In this document: in pieces, positions 1-8,431 of the stretch
Position numbering within the stretch: position 1 is the stretch's first letter
Layout of the letters: each line of letters begins with the position of its first letter
DNA from: an uncultured Clostridia bacterium
Lineage (GTDB): Bacteria > Bacillota > Clostridia > Oscillospirales > Oscillospiraceae
Assembly (NCBI GenBank): GCA_947173485.1
Contig: CAMWFH010000011.1
Span: forward strand, 1 to 64,000
Direction: 5' to 3'
DNA: 64,000 bases
Program-made: the position numbers and the translations under genes
The notes under the pieces: model-generated
The model's input: the letters and a program-made list of their open reading frames with translations, nothing else
What the model was told of the DNA's origin: nothing
Database searches by the model: none

Positions 1-517
1 AGTACATGGACAGGATCATGCTGCCGGTGCCGGGGGACTTCATGATCCCCAGGTTCGTCAGCTCCCGCCGGGAGAGGATCGTATCCTGAAAGGCCTTTAG
101 GGAATCCCCCGACCGGGTGGTCATGCCGATGGCGCTCTGGGAGGTGTGAGTCAGGACATGGGTGGCCGGGGTGGCGATATACAGCCCCTCGAACACCCCC
201 TTGACAGCGGCGAAGTCCTCGGTATACGTCTGGGCCTTCGCCAGCAGGGCCGGGTCGTCCGGGTCCAGGAGCAGGTCCCGGACCTCGCTGCCCAGGGCAA
301 AAGCGGTCATATACTCCTCCGCGGATAGCACATATTCATCGATGATAGCAGCCCTGGATTCCACCGCGTCGGTCATTTGGTTGGTGATATCGCTTTTGAC
401 CATGGCCGCGGCGTTGGTGGACACCACCAGCCAGAGCAGCGTCATCCCCACCAGAGTGATCAAAGTCGTGGTGACCCCGATGCGTGCGGCAAGCTTTTTG
501 TTTTCTAAAAATCCCAT
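1..517 (-). CDS. Methyl-accepting chemotaxis-type receptor, N-terminal part (runs off the left edge)
   Basis: About 172 residues are visible from an ATG at 517, preceded by a GGAGGGG ribosome binding site. A membrane segment (residues about 12-33, ITLVGMTLLWLVV) is followed by an extracytoplasmic sensor region. The stretch THTSQSAIGMTTRSGDSLKA is the pattern seen in dCache-type sensor domains of Clostridia chemoreceptors and GGDEF sensors. The signalling half lies outside the window, so a chemoreceptor is likely but a diguanylate cyclase or histidine kinase is not excluded. It lies 93 bp downstream of the LacI gene on the same strand, with no strong terminator between them. Confidence 0.75.
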   Translation of the reverse strand, partial: MGFLENKKLAARIGVTTTLITLVGMTLLWLVVSTNAAAMVKSDITNQMTDAVESRAAIIDEYVLSAEEYMTAFALGSEVRDLLLDPDDPALLAKAQTYTEDFAAVKGVFEGLYIATPATHVLTHTSQSAIGMTTRSGDSLKAFQDTILSRRELTNLGIMKSPGTGSMILSMY

Positions 518-610
518 AAAAACACCCCTCCATAGGAATAGTAGAAATAAAAAGCAGGGAACAGGGGCCTGCGCCCGGTCCCCGACCTTGAAGATACGAT
601 CGGCTGTTTT

Positions 611-1633
611 TTATATGGCCGTCATCCTTTGGCAGCTGCTGCGCTCCACGATCCGGTGGGGCACGATGATCTTCGTGGCCAGCAGGTCCGGGTTCTCCAC
701 ATGGTTGATGAGCTGGGAGGCCGCCTCAAAGCCCAGCTGGAAGGAGTTGATGTCCACGGTCGTCAGCTGGAAGGATGTGATCTGGGCAAAGGGGGAATTA
801 TTGAAGGAGATGATCGAGAGGTCCTTCGGCACAGACAGCCCCGCCTGCATACAGGTCCGTTCCAGGGCCACGGCGTAGAGGTCGTCGCTGACCACGGCGG
901 CGGTAGGCCGCTCCTCCAGCTCCAGCAGGGCCCGCAGGGCGCCGGAGTCCTCCCGCTCCTCCAGCTCCAGGCAGTACTCCGGCCGGACCGGCAGGCCGTG
1001 CTGGAGCAGGGAGAGCTGGTACCCGGACTTGCGGTCCGCCGAGTAGAGATAGGCGCTGCCGCAGCCAAGATAGGCGATCCTCCGGTGCCCTAAGGACCAG
1101 AGGTAATCCGTGGCCTCCCGGCCGGCCAGCAGGTTGTCGTTGTCGATACAGATGGTCTGCCCCGGCAGCTGGTCCGCCTTTCCGATGACGACGTACAGCG
1201 TCCCCGTCTCGCAGAGGTACTCCACGATGGCGTCCCCGGTCTTAGAGTAGAGCAGGATGATCCCCTCCAGCTGTCCGCTCTGGCGGGCAGCCCGTAGAGA
1301 GCGCAGGACCTCGTCCTCGTCCTGCCCGGTGACCAGGGCGGCGGCGTACTGCCGCTGGTTGCAGAACTGGCTGATCCCCCGCAGGATCTCCAGGTAGAGC
1401 GGGTTCTCATAGGCGGCCCGAAGGGAGGGGGGCAGTACCGTCCCGATCAGCCGGAGACGCTGCCCGCTCTGGGTCCCGGCGGTGAGGGGCGCCTCATAGC
1501 GCAGCTCCGCCATGGCCCGGCGGACCTTCTCCTTGGTCTTGCGGCTGATCGCCGGATTATCGTTGCAGACTCTGGACACAGTAGAGGGAGAGACCCCCGC
1601 CAGGGCCGCTACGTCCTTGATCGTGACTGCCAT
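611..1633 (-). CDS. LacI-family transcriptional repressor, probably MalR-like maltose regulator
   Basis: 340 residues, normal for the family. The N-terminal helix-turn-helix (residues 3-24, TIKDVAALAGVSPSTVSRVC) and hinge helix are followed by a periplasmic-binding-like effector domain (about 60-330) with the SDDLYAVAL and ISFNNSPFAQ segments typical of LacI/MalR proteins. It is divergent from a maltose-type PTS remnant and malQ, which suggests control of that operon; this is inference from context. A consensus promoter precedes it, and operator-like repeats lie on the facing PTS promoter. Sugar specificity cannot be read from the sequence. Confidence 0.9.
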   Translation of the reverse strand: MAVTIKDVAALAGVSPSTVSRVCNDNPAISRKTKEKVRRAMAELRYEAPLTAGTQSGQRLRLIGTVLPPSLRAAYENPLYLEILRGISQFCNQRQYAAALVTGQDEDEVLRSLRAARQSGQLEGIILLYSKTGDAIVEYLCETGTLYVVIGKADQLPGQTICIDNDNLLAGREATDYLWSLGHRRIAYLGCGSAYLYSADRKSGYQLSLLQHGLPVRPEYCLELEEREDSGALRALLELEERPTAAVVSDDLYAVALERTCMQAGLSVPKDLSIISFNNSPFAQITSFQLTTVDINSFQLGFEAASQLINHVENPDLLATKIIVPHRIVERSSCQRMTAI

Positions 1634-1671
1634 CGCCGTGCCTCCCCCGTTTCCGTATTTTGCACAGCCCT

Positions 1672-1700
1672 ATTATAAGGGCTTTACTGGAAAATGTCAA
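1672..1700 (-). promoter_or_regulatory. Consensus sigma-A promoter of the LacI regulator
   Basis: On the minus strand TTGACA (1700-1695) and TATAAT (1677-1672) are both perfect, with a 17-bp spacer. The regulator start codon follows about 40 bp downstream. Confidence 0.85.
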
Positions 1701-1762
1701 CCAGGGCCAGGCATTGTGAAAAAGTCCAATAGGGAGGCGGCCATCTTATGCAGAATGTAGAA

Positions 1763-1847
1763 TTGCAAAAACATTGCGCTGTGTCGTTGAAATTTTTGTG
1801 CAACAATACTATTATAGTTGCAGAAACAAGTGCATTGTGTTGCACAA
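1763..1847 (+). promoter_or_regulatory. Promoter and operator-like repeats of the maltose PTS remnant
   Basis: A promoter TTGAAA (1787-1792), 17-bp spacer, TATTAT (1810-1815) is flanked by repeats. TTGTGCAACA (1796-1805) sits in the spacer and its exact inverse TGTTGCACAA is at 1838-1847. Two related sequences, TTGCAAAAACATTGC (1763-1777) and TTGCAGAAACAAGTGCA (1818-1834), also occur. The placement over and just downstream of the promoter suits repression by the divergent LacI protein. Binding is inferred, not shown. Confidence 0.65.
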
Positions 1848-1866
1848 GGAAGGAGAGCGATCGACC

Positions 1867-2223
1867 ATGGCAGCAGCAAAGGACAGCTTCCGCATCTCTT
1901 CCCCCCTGACGGGGCAGACGGTCCCTCTGGAGCAGGTCCCGGACGAGGTCTTTTCCAAGAAGGTCCTGGGGGATGGCCTTGCCATCCGTCCAGTGGAGGG
2001 CAAGATCTACAGCCCGGTCAATGGGGAGATCTCATCCATCGCCGAGACGAAGCACGCCTACGGCTTCACCTCTGATGATGGTCTGGAGATCCTGGTCCAC
2101 TTCGGTCTGGAGACCGTGAGCCTCCAGGGCCAGGGCTTTACCCCCCACGTCAAGGAGGGCGACCGGGTCAAGACCGGCGACCTGGTGGCGGAGGTATCGG
2201 CTATGTGGTGGCCTACTTCATGA
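1867..2223 (+). pseudogene. Truncated PTS glucose-type EIIA domain
   Basis: The frame starts MAAAKDSFRI after GGAGAG and is a clear EIIA-Glc fold (SSPLTGQTVPLEQVPDEVFS). It has both conserved histidines: H63 in TKHAYGF and the phospho-acceptor H78 in ILVHFGLETV. Homology ends at residue 110 (KTGDLVAEV), where about 40-50 residues of the domain should follow. Eight unrelated residues lead to a stop. At about 2190-2198 the DNA switches into the end of a PTS EIIC gene in another frame, so this looks like a deletion junction. The last strands of the fold are missing, so phosphotransfer activity is doubtful. Confidence 0.85.
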
Positions 2224-2466
2224 TCGGCAAGTTCCAGTTCGCCACGCCGGGCCGTCTGGGCAACTACACCGAGGAGGGCGGCGAGGAGGAGACCGCCGGT
2301 CCCGCGGCCTCCGGCGGCGGCGCCAAGTCCGGCGGCCAGGCGGAGCGCATCATCGCCCTGCTGGGCGGCCGGGAGAACATCACCCTGGTGGACGCCTGCA
2401 TGACCCGCCTGCGGGTCACGGTGAAGGACCCCGCCAAGGTGGCGGACCTGGCCGAGTGGAAGGCCG
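2190..2466 (+). pseudogene. Remnant of a maltose/glucose-type PTS EIIC C-terminus plus EIIB N-terminal half
   Basis: The frame reads GYVVAYFMIGKFQFATPGR, the end of a last EIIC transmembrane segment and its linker. After an Ala/Gly-rich linker comes AERIIALLGGRENITLVDAC and MTRLRVTV, an EIIB domain with its phospho-cysteine in DACMTRLRV. The rest of EIIC (about 400 residues) and the last part of EIIB are missing. EIIB homology stops near KVADLAEWKA and passes in frame into a phosphatase. An ATGA at 2220-2223 could couple translation from the EIIA stop into this frame, so a chimeric protein might be made. No transporter can result. Confidence 0.8.
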
Positions 2467-3224
2467 AGGCGGCCCTGGCCCTCCGGCCCGACCTGATTGC
2501 CCTACAGGAGGTCGATCAGCTCCAGGCCGCCGCCCCCATCGATGCCGGCGATGGCTATGTGCCCGCCCCCGGCGCTGTCCCCCTCCGGCAGGGGAACTAC
2601 GCATGGGAGGCGGCCCGGCTCCTCCGGGCCGCCGGAGTCCCCTGCTCCTGGACCTGGCTGCCGGTGAAGCTGGGCTACGAGCGGTATGACGAGGGGCTGG
2701 CGGTCCTCAGCCTTTCCCGCCCCATCGCGGAGACGGAGGCCCTCCTGGTCAGCGCCCAAGACAACTACGCCGACTGGCGGACCCGAAAGGTGCTGGGCGT
2801 CCGGCTGGAGGGCCTGGCGGACTGGTTCTATTCCGTCCATCTGGGCTGGTGGGAGGACGAGGACCCCTTCCGGGACCAGTGGGCCCGGCTGGAGGCGGGG
2901 CTGGCGGAGAAGCGGGCCCAGGGGCCGGTGTGGCTCCTGGGGGACTTCAACGCTCCGGCCCACGTCCAGGGCCAGAGCTTCGACCTGGTCCGGCGCTCCG
3001 GCTGGCAGGACACCTACCAGCTGGCCCAGGTCCGGGAGGGCGGGGCGACGGTCCAGGGCCCCATCGACGGCTGGCCGGACCAGGCGGAGGGCCTGCGCAT
3101 CGACTATATCTGGCGCAGCGAGGCCCTGCCGGTCACCCGCTCCCAGGTGGTGCTGGACGGGACCAGTGGCCCGGCGGTCTCGGACCACTTCGGGGTCCTG
3201 GCGGAAACGGAGGGGGCACTATGA
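2467..3224 (+). pseudogene. N-terminally truncated endonuclease/exonuclease/phosphatase-family protein, maltose-6'-phosphate phosphatase (MapP)-like
   Basis: About 250 residues beginning at RPDLIALQEVDQ, with the metal-binding QEV glutamate, the YSVHLGWW, LLGDFN and RIDYIW motifs, and the catalytic SDHFGV at the end. The N-terminus of the fold, with the first strand and conserved Asn, is replaced by EIIB sequence in the same frame. In Firmicutes maltose-PTS loci a MapP enzyme removes phosphate from maltose-6'-phosphate, which fits the neighbours. It overlaps malQ by ATGA. With the first strand gone, activity is unlikely. Confidence 0.75.
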
Positions 3225-4714
3225 GGAGGGCCGCCGGGATCCTGCTGCCGGTCTTTAGCCTGCCCTCTAAGTACGGCATCGGCTGCTTTTCTCAGAGCGC
3301 CTACGACTTTATCGACTGGCTCCGAAAGGCGGGACAGACCTACTGGCAGATCCTGCCCCTCTGCCCCACCAGCTATGGGGACTCGCCCTATCAGTCCTTC
3401 TCCACCTTTGCGGGGAACCCCTACTTCATCAGCCTGGAGGCCCTGGTGGAGGAGGGAGTCTTGACGGAGGAGGAGTGCGATGCCGCGGACTTCGGGGAGG
3501 ACGGCAGCCGCATCGACTATGAGAAGCTCTACCATGCCCGCTATCCCCTCCTGCGGAGGGCCTATGAGCGCAGCGCTATCGCGGAGGACCCGGCCTATCA
3601 GGGCTTCGTGGCGGAGAACCGGTGGTGGCTGGAGGACTACGCCCTCTTTATGGCGGTGAAGGACCGCTTCGGCGGCGCGCCCTGGACCGAGTGGGCGGAG
3701 GATATCCGTTTCTGCTGGGGGAACGCCCTGGACTACTACCGCCGGGAGCTGTACTTCGATATCGAGTTCCAGCAGTACCTGCAATTCAAATTCTTCCAGC
3801 AGTGGCACGCCCTGAAGGCGTATGCGGGCCGGCAGGGGATCCGGATCATCGGCGACATCCCCATCTATGTGGCCATGGACAGCGCCGACGCCTGGGCCCG
3901 CCCGGAGCTGTTCCAGCTGGACGAGGGGGGACTGCCCTCCGCCGTGGCGGGCTGTCCGCCGGACGGCTTCTCCGCCACGGGCCAGCTCTGGGGCAACCCG
4001 CTGTACCGCTGGGACTACCACCGGGAGACGGGCTACGCCTGGTGGCTCAGCCGCTTGTCCCACTGCTTCCGGCTCTATGACGTGACCCGGATCGACCACT
4101 TCCGGGGCTTTGACGAGTATTACGCCGTCCCCTACGGGAGCGACACCGCCATCGGCGGTCACTGGGAAAAGGGGCCCGGCGCGGCGCTCTTCCGCCGGGT
4201 GGAGGAGGCCCTGGGCTGGCACGAGGTCATCGCTGAGGACTTGGGCTATGTGACGGACTCCGTGCGCCAGCTGGTGCGGGACAGCGGCTTTCCCGGCATG
4301 AAGGTGCTGGAGTTCGCCTTTGACGCCCGGGACACCGGCTCCGCCAGCGACTACCTGCCCCACAACTACTCGGAGGACTGCGTGGCCTACACCGGGACCC
4401 ACGACAACGAGACCCTTACCGGCTGGCTCCGCAGCATCACCCCCCGAGAGCGCCAGGCGGTCCGGGACTACCTCTGCGACAGCCGCACACCCCAGCGGGA
4501 ACTGTACCGGCCTCTGATCGCCTTGGTGATGCGCAGCGCTGCCAGAATCTGCATCATCCCCATGCAGGACTATATGGGCCTGGACGACCGCTGCCGGATG
4601 AACCGGCCCTCCACCGTGGGGCCCAACTGGCGCTGGCGGCTCCGCCCGGACGACCTGACCCCGGCGCTCCAGGAGGAGATCCGCCGGACCGCAGTCCGGT
4701 ATGGACGGGCTTGA
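3221..4714 (+). CDS. malQ: 4-alpha-glucanotransferase (amylomaltase, GH77)
   Basis: 497 residues, the usual size of bacterial GH77, starting at an ATG that overlaps the upstream stop (ATGA). GH77 landmarks are SPYQSFSTFAGNPY near the start, the nucleophile D292 in VTRIDHFRGF, the acid/base E339 in VIAEDLG, and D395 in GTHDNET. The enzyme disproportionates maltose and maltodextrins in the cytoplasm, releasing glucose. It closes the maltose operon and is the only intact enzyme in it. A hairpin terminator follows 17 bp after the stop. Confidence 0.95.
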   Translation: MRRAAGILLPVFSLPSKYGIGCFSQSAYDFIDWLRKAGQTYWQILPLCPTSYGDSPYQSFSTFAGNPYFISLEALVEEGVLTEEECDAADFGEDGSRIDYEKLYHARYPLLRRAYERSAIAEDPAYQGFVAENRWWLEDYALFMAVKDRFGGAPWTEWAEDIRFCWGNALDYYRRELYFDIEFQQYLQFKFFQQWHALKAYAGRQGIRIIGDIPIYVAMDSADAWARPELFQLDEGGLPSAVAGCPPDGFSATGQLWGNPLYRWDYHRETGYAWWLSRLSHCFRLYDVTRIDHFRGFDEYYAVPYGSDTAIGGHWEKGPGAALFRRVEEALGWHEVIAEDLGYVTDSVRQLVRDSGFPGMKVLEFAFDARDTGSASDYLPHNYSEDCVAYTGTHDNETLTGWLRSITPRERQAVRDYLCDSRTPQRELYRPLIALVMRSAARICIIPMQDYMGLDDRCRMNRPSTVGPNWRWRLRPDDLTPALQEEIRRTAVRYGRA

Positions 4715-4731
4715 CGGGCAAACGATAGAAG

Positions 4732-4772
4732 AAGATCCCCGAGCCGCCTGTGCGCGGCTTGGGGATCTTTTG
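4732..4772 (+). terminator. Rho-independent terminator after malQ
   Basis: Arms GATCCCCGAGCCGC and GCGGCTTGGGGATC pair over 14 bp with one G-T wobble and a 6-nt loop, followed by TTTT. Confidence 0.85.
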
Positions 4773-4811
4773 CAGCCAGGGGCTTTATGTGGTATACTGG
4801 AGACCAGCCGA

Positions 4812-5357
4812 TCAGACCGGCTGACGGCTGCGCTGCCTGCGCTGCCATAGACGCTCCAGCCGTCCCAGCAGCTTGTCGAACAGCAGGAACACCACATTCC
4901 CCATCACCAGCAGGGCCGCTATCATAAAATTGGAGTACCCGGCGAACTCCGCCGCCACCGCCTCCATCTGGAACAGATACAGCACCAGGACATACATCAC
5001 CGTTACAGACGAGCTGCACAGGGCGCACTTGACCGCGATCCCCAAAAGGCGGGGGAGCCGGGCCAGGCGGGGGCGGATCCCGGGGTACCAGCCCAGGAAC
5101 ACATACAGCAGCGCCGCCTCCCTGTCCGGGCACAGCAGCAGCGCCAGCAGGGATACCACCGCATACAGGAGCAGTCCGGTCCCCGTGCCGTATCCGCAGA
5201 CCACCGGGACCAAGCAGGCCATCGCCAGCATCGGGCAGACGAAGGTGGTCAGAGGCAGGGCCCCCACGCCCGCCAGCGCCAGGACCGACAGGGCCGCCAT
5301 CATGCCGCACAGCGCGACCTTACGGCTCTGCCGGCGGTAGCTATGATAGGTATCCAT
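4812..5357 (-). CDS. Small polytopic membrane protein, resembling ECF-type S components; function unknown
   Basis: 181 residues with an N-terminal RRQSRKVALCGMMAALSVLA motif. This Arg/Lys followed by a small-residue helix is how ECF transporter substrate-binding proteins often begin. About five hydrophobic segments follow, with PDREAALLYVFLGWYPGIRP between them and a basic tail (RLWQRRQRSRQP). The ATG at 5357 is preferred to a GTG at 5369 because GAGGT sits at the right distance from it. It lies 24 bp after the EamA gene on the same strand and is probably co-transcribed with it. No ECF ATPase is nearby, so a transport role is only suggested. Confidence 0.7.
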   Translation of the reverse strand: MDTYHSYRRQSRKVALCGMMAALSVLALAGVGALPLTTFVCPMLAMACLVPVVCGYGTGTGLLLYAVVSLLALLLCPDREAALLYVFLGWYPGIRPRLARLPRLLGIAVKCALCSSSVTVMYVLVLYLFQMEAVAAEFAGYSNFMIAALLVMGNVVFLLFDKLLGRLERLWQRRQRSRQPV

Positions 5358-5381
5358 TTCCAAACGCACCTCGCAGACCGG

Positions 5382-5795
5382 TCACAGCACCATGAACAGC
5401 GTCCCGGCCCCGATCAGGATACACCCCAGCAGGGATTTCACGGTAAAGCGCTCATGGAGGAAAAGGAAGGCCAGCACCAGGGTGATCACCACGCTCAGCT
5501 TGTCGATAGGCACGACCTTGGACACATCCCCCAGCTGGAGCGCCCTATAGTAGCACAGCCAAGATGCCCCTGTGGCCGCCCCCGATAAGATCAGGAACAG
5601 CCAGCTCCTGCTGTCGATCGAGGTGAGGCCGCTCTGGCTGTGGGTGAGGAACACCATGCCCCAGGCCATGAGCAGGACGACCACGGTCCGTATAGCGGTC
5701 CCGAGGGTGGAATCGACCCCCTCGATCCCCACCTTCGCAAAGATCGAGGTCAGCGCCGCAAAGACTGCGGATAAGAACGCGAACAGCAGCCACAT
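5382..5795 (-). CDS. Single-domain EamA/DMT-superfamily transporter
   Basis: 137 residues forming about five membrane helices, half the length of ordinary two-repeat EamA permeases and typical of the short single-repeat type that dimerises. It begins MWLLFAFLSAVFAALTSIFA and contains the family signature GAATGASWLCYYRAL followed by VSKVVPIDKLSVVITLVLA and LHERFT. A TATAAT lies upstream on the minus strand (5836-5831) with a weak -35. Substrate unknown. Confidence 0.85.
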   Translation of the reverse strand: MWLLFAFLSAVFAALTSIFAKVGIEGVDSTLGTAIRTVVVLLMAWGMVFLTHSQSGLTSIDSRSWLFLILSGAATGASWLCYYRALQLGDVSKVVPIDKLSVVITLVLAFLFLHERFTVKSLLGCILIGAGTLFMVL

Positions 5796-5904
5796 AAGGA
5801 TATGCCCTCCTATTTTGAATGATCGGTCTCATTATAGCAAGCTTTCCCAGTAAAAGCAGATCTATGTGTCCCCGCTCTACCCCAATATGATCAGGAGGTC
5901 CATC

Positions 5905-6306
5905 ATGGATAAGACGAATGTCCGTGCAGAATTTCGAATCATGGGCGATGAACTTCGTCCCCAGGAGGTGACAGAGGCTTTAGGGCTCGAACCATCTGAA
6001 ACATGGTGCCGGGGGGATCCGATCAGGGACACCTCCAGACATCGCACATACGCTTCCTGGGGCCTCTATTTCGCCCCGGAAGAGACGCTGGACATCCAGC
6101 CTCTGCTCGAAAAGATCGAAAGCACGTTCCTTCCCAAGACCGAGGCGATTCGCCGTCTGCGATCTCGCTTCGATATAGAGATCAGCGTCGATCTTGTGAT
6201 CGTCATAGAGGACGCCGCGCCGCCGGGGGCCTGCTTTGAGCCCCGGTTTTTGAAGCTCCTTTCTGATATCGGAGCCAGACTGGATCTGGATATGTATATC
6301 AACTAG
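5905..6306 (+). CDS. DUF4279 family protein
   Basis: 133 residues; the ATG at 5905 follows AGGAGG by 8 bp. The order of motifs matches DUF4279: an N-terminal strand (AEFRIMGDELRPQEVTEALG), a W-containing turn (ETWCRGD), a WGLYF strand, and a C-terminal FEPRFLKLLSDIGARLDLDM. The family is small, soluble and uncharacterised, often found singly or near toxin-immunity loci. Here it stands alone between divergent genes, so context gives no clue. Confidence 0.75.
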   Translation: MDKTNVRAEFRIMGDELRPQEVTEALGLEPSETWCRGDPIRDTSRHRTYASWGLYFAPEETLDIQPLLEKIESTFLPKTEAIRRLRSRFDIEISVDLVIVIEDAAPPGACFEPRFLKLLSDIGARLDLDMYIN

Positions 6307-6431
6307 AGAGATATGGCAACGCCGGGCCCCGCCGCGGGGGAGAGGCTCATAGCCAGCCGCCGGGGTGCGCATACTGATAGCTGTCATGTGATAGGGCCAG
6401 GCCCGCGCCTGGTCCGGAAAGGAGCTGCGCG

Positions 6432-8426
6432 ATGAATGAGCGGCTGCGCGCCGAGCGTTCCCCCTATCTCCTCCAGCACGCGGAGGACCCGGTGGATTGG
6501 TGGCCCTGGGGGCCGGAGGTGTTCGCGGAGGCAGAGGCCCTGGACCGGCCCATCTTCCTGAGCATCGGCTACTCCACCTGCCACTGGTGCCATGTCATGG
6601 CCCGGGAGTCCTTCCGGGACGATGAGGTGGCCCAGGTCATGAATAGAGACTTCCTACCCGTCAAGGTGGACCGGGAGGAGCGGCCCGATGTGGACGGGGT
6701 GTATATGGCGGCCTGCCTGGCGATGAACGGCTCCGGGGGCTGGCCCCTGACCCTCCTGCTCACACCGGACCAAAAGCCCTTTTGGGCCGGGACCTATCTG
6801 CCCAAGCCCCGGCTCCTGGCCCTGCTCCGCCAGGCGGGCCGCCTGTGGCGGGAGGACCGAGACCAGCTGACTGCCGCCGGAGACGCCCTCACCGCCCATC
6901 TGCAGCAGGAACGGGAGCCCCGCCCCGGCCAGCCGGACCGGGAACTGGTCCGGGCCGCCGCCGGGATCTTGGCCCGGCGCTATGACGCCCGGTGGGGCGG
7001 CTTTGGCCCGCCGCCGAAGTTCCCCATGCCCCACGACCTGCTCTTCCTCCTGCGCTTCGCCCGCCTGGGTGGGGACGGACAGGAGATGGCCCTCCACACC
7101 CTGGATGCCATGTACCAGGGCGGCCTCTTCGACCATGTGGGCGGCGGGTTCGCCCGCTACGCCACCGACGCGCGCTGGCTCGTCCCCCACTTTGAGAAGA
7201 TGCTCTATGACAATGCCCTGCTGGCGCTGGCGTATACGGAGGCGTTCCAGCACACCCGCCGCCCCCTCTACGGGGAGGTGGCCCGCCGGACCCTGGACTA
7301 TCTCCTGCGGGAGCTGGCCGGCCCGGAGGGCGGCTTCTGCTGCGGGCAGGACGCCGACAGCGGCGGCGTGGAGGGGCTGTATTACACCCTGGAGCCCCAG
7401 GAGCTGGTCCAGGTGCTGGGGGAGAGGGACGCGGAGCGGTTCTGCCAGTGGTACGGCATCACGCCGGCGGGCAACTTCGAGGGCAAGAGCATCCCGAACC
7501 TGCTGGGCCAGTCCCGGCCGGACCAGGAGCCAGAGGGGATGGCGGCGCTGCGGGAGCGGGTGTACGCCTACCGGCGGGGCCGGATGGCCCTCCACCGGGA
7601 CGACAAGGCCCTCACCGCCTGGAACGGGCTGGCGCTGGCGGCCCTGGCTCGGGCGGGGACCGCTTTGCACCAGCCGGTATACCTGGACGCCGCCTGCCGG
7701 ACGGCGGACTTCCTGCTGGAGAAGCTCACCGGCCCGGAGGGGCGGCTGCTGGCCCGGTGGCGGGACGGGGAGGCCGCCCATCCCGGCAAGCTGGACGACT
7801 ACGCCTTCTGCGCCTGGGGGTTGCTGGAGCTGTACCAGGCGGTCTTTGCGCCCCGGTCCCTCGCCTGGGCGGCATCGCTGGCGGAGCAGCTGTTGGAGCG
7901 CTTCTTCGACCCGATCAACGGCGGCTTTTTCCCCTACGCCTCCGACGGGGAGCAGCTGCTGACCCGGACCAAGGACCCCTATGACGGGGCGATGCCCTCG
8001 GGGGACGCGGTGGCGGCGCTGGTGTTGTCCCGCCTGTTCCGCCTCACGGGGGAGGCGCGCTGGCAGCCGCCGCTGGAGCGCCAGCTCGCCTGGCTGGCCG
8101 GGGCGGTCCGGGACCAGCCGGCGGGGCACAGCTTCGCCATGCTGGCCTTTTTGGAGGCCCTCTGGCCGTCGGCGGAACTGGTGGTCACGGCCCGGGAGAT
8201 CCCGGCGGAGCTGGAGGCGCTCCTGCGGGAGCAGTCCCGCCCGGCACTCACGGTCCTGGTGAAAACGCCGGAGAACGCCGGAGCCTTAGCAAAGGTCGCT
8301 CCCTTTACGGGAGACTACCCCATCCCGGCCCAAGGGGCGCGGTACTATCTGTGCCGCCAAGGGGCCTGCGCCCAGCCTGTGGACAGTGTAGCGGCGCTGC
8401 GGGCCCTCTTAGGGGAGCGGGGCTGA
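6432..8426 (+). CDS. YyaL/spermatogenesis-associated protein 20 family (DUF255 thioredoxin-like plus alpha/alpha toroid)
   Basis: 664 residues, full length for the family. The N-terminal thioredoxin-like domain contains STCHWCHVM with the CxxC-type pair C50 and C53. A long (alpha/alpha)6-barrel follows with [28 protein letters not shown] and [14 protein letters not shown], and later [19 protein letters not shown] and [17 protein letters not shown]. These motifs identify the family. Its biochemical role is unknown; relatives resemble N-acylglucosamine epimerases by fold. A good ribosome binding site (AAAGGAG) precedes the ATG. Confidence 0.93.
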   Translation: MNERLRAERSPYLLQHAEDPVDWWPWGPEVFAEAEALDRPIFLSIGYSTCHWCHVMARESFRDDEVAQVMNRDFLPVKVDREERPDVDGVYMAACLAMNGSGGWPLTLLLTPDQKPFWAGTYLPKPRLLALLRQAGRLWREDRDQLTAAGDALTAHLQQEREPRPGQPDRELVRAAAGILARRYDARWGGFGPPPKFPMPHDLLFLLRFARLGGDGQEMALHTLDAMYQGGLFDHVGGGFARYATDARWLVPHFEKMLYDNALLALAYTEAFQHTRRPLYGEVARRTLDYLLRELAGPEGGFCCGQDADSGGVEGLYYTLEPQELVQVLGERDAERFCQWYGITPAGNFEGKSIPNLLGQSRPDQEPEGMAALRERVYAYRRGRMALHRDDKALTAWNGLALAALARAGTALHQPVYLDAACRTADFLLEKLTGPEGRLLARWRDGEAAHPGKLDDYAFCAWGLLELYQAVFAPRSLAWAASLAEQLLERFFDPINGGFFPYASDGEQLLTRTKDPYDGAMPSGDAVAALVLSRLFRLTGEARWQPPLERQLAWLAGAVRDQPAGHSFAMLAFLEALWPSAELVVTAREIPAELEALLREQSRPALTVLVKTPENAGALAKVAPFTGDYPIPAQGARYYLCRQGACAQPVDSVAALRALLGERG

Positions 8427-8431
8427 CCGCC

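Noticed and set aside
2686..3258. An Arg/Trp/Ser-rich plus-strand frame inside the MapP-like remnant
   Set aside because: Composition is that of a shifted frame in GC-rich DNA; the MapP motifs are in the other frame.
3104..4897. A 597-codon open frame on the minus strand opposite malQ
   Set aside because: It is the antisense of a clear GH77 gene, rich in Val/Gly/Pro/Arg with no domain, and arises from high GC at third positions.
6654..8129. A 491-codon minus-strand frame opposite YyaL
   Set aside because: Low-complexity antisense of a well-supported gene; no ribosome binding site or recognisable motif.
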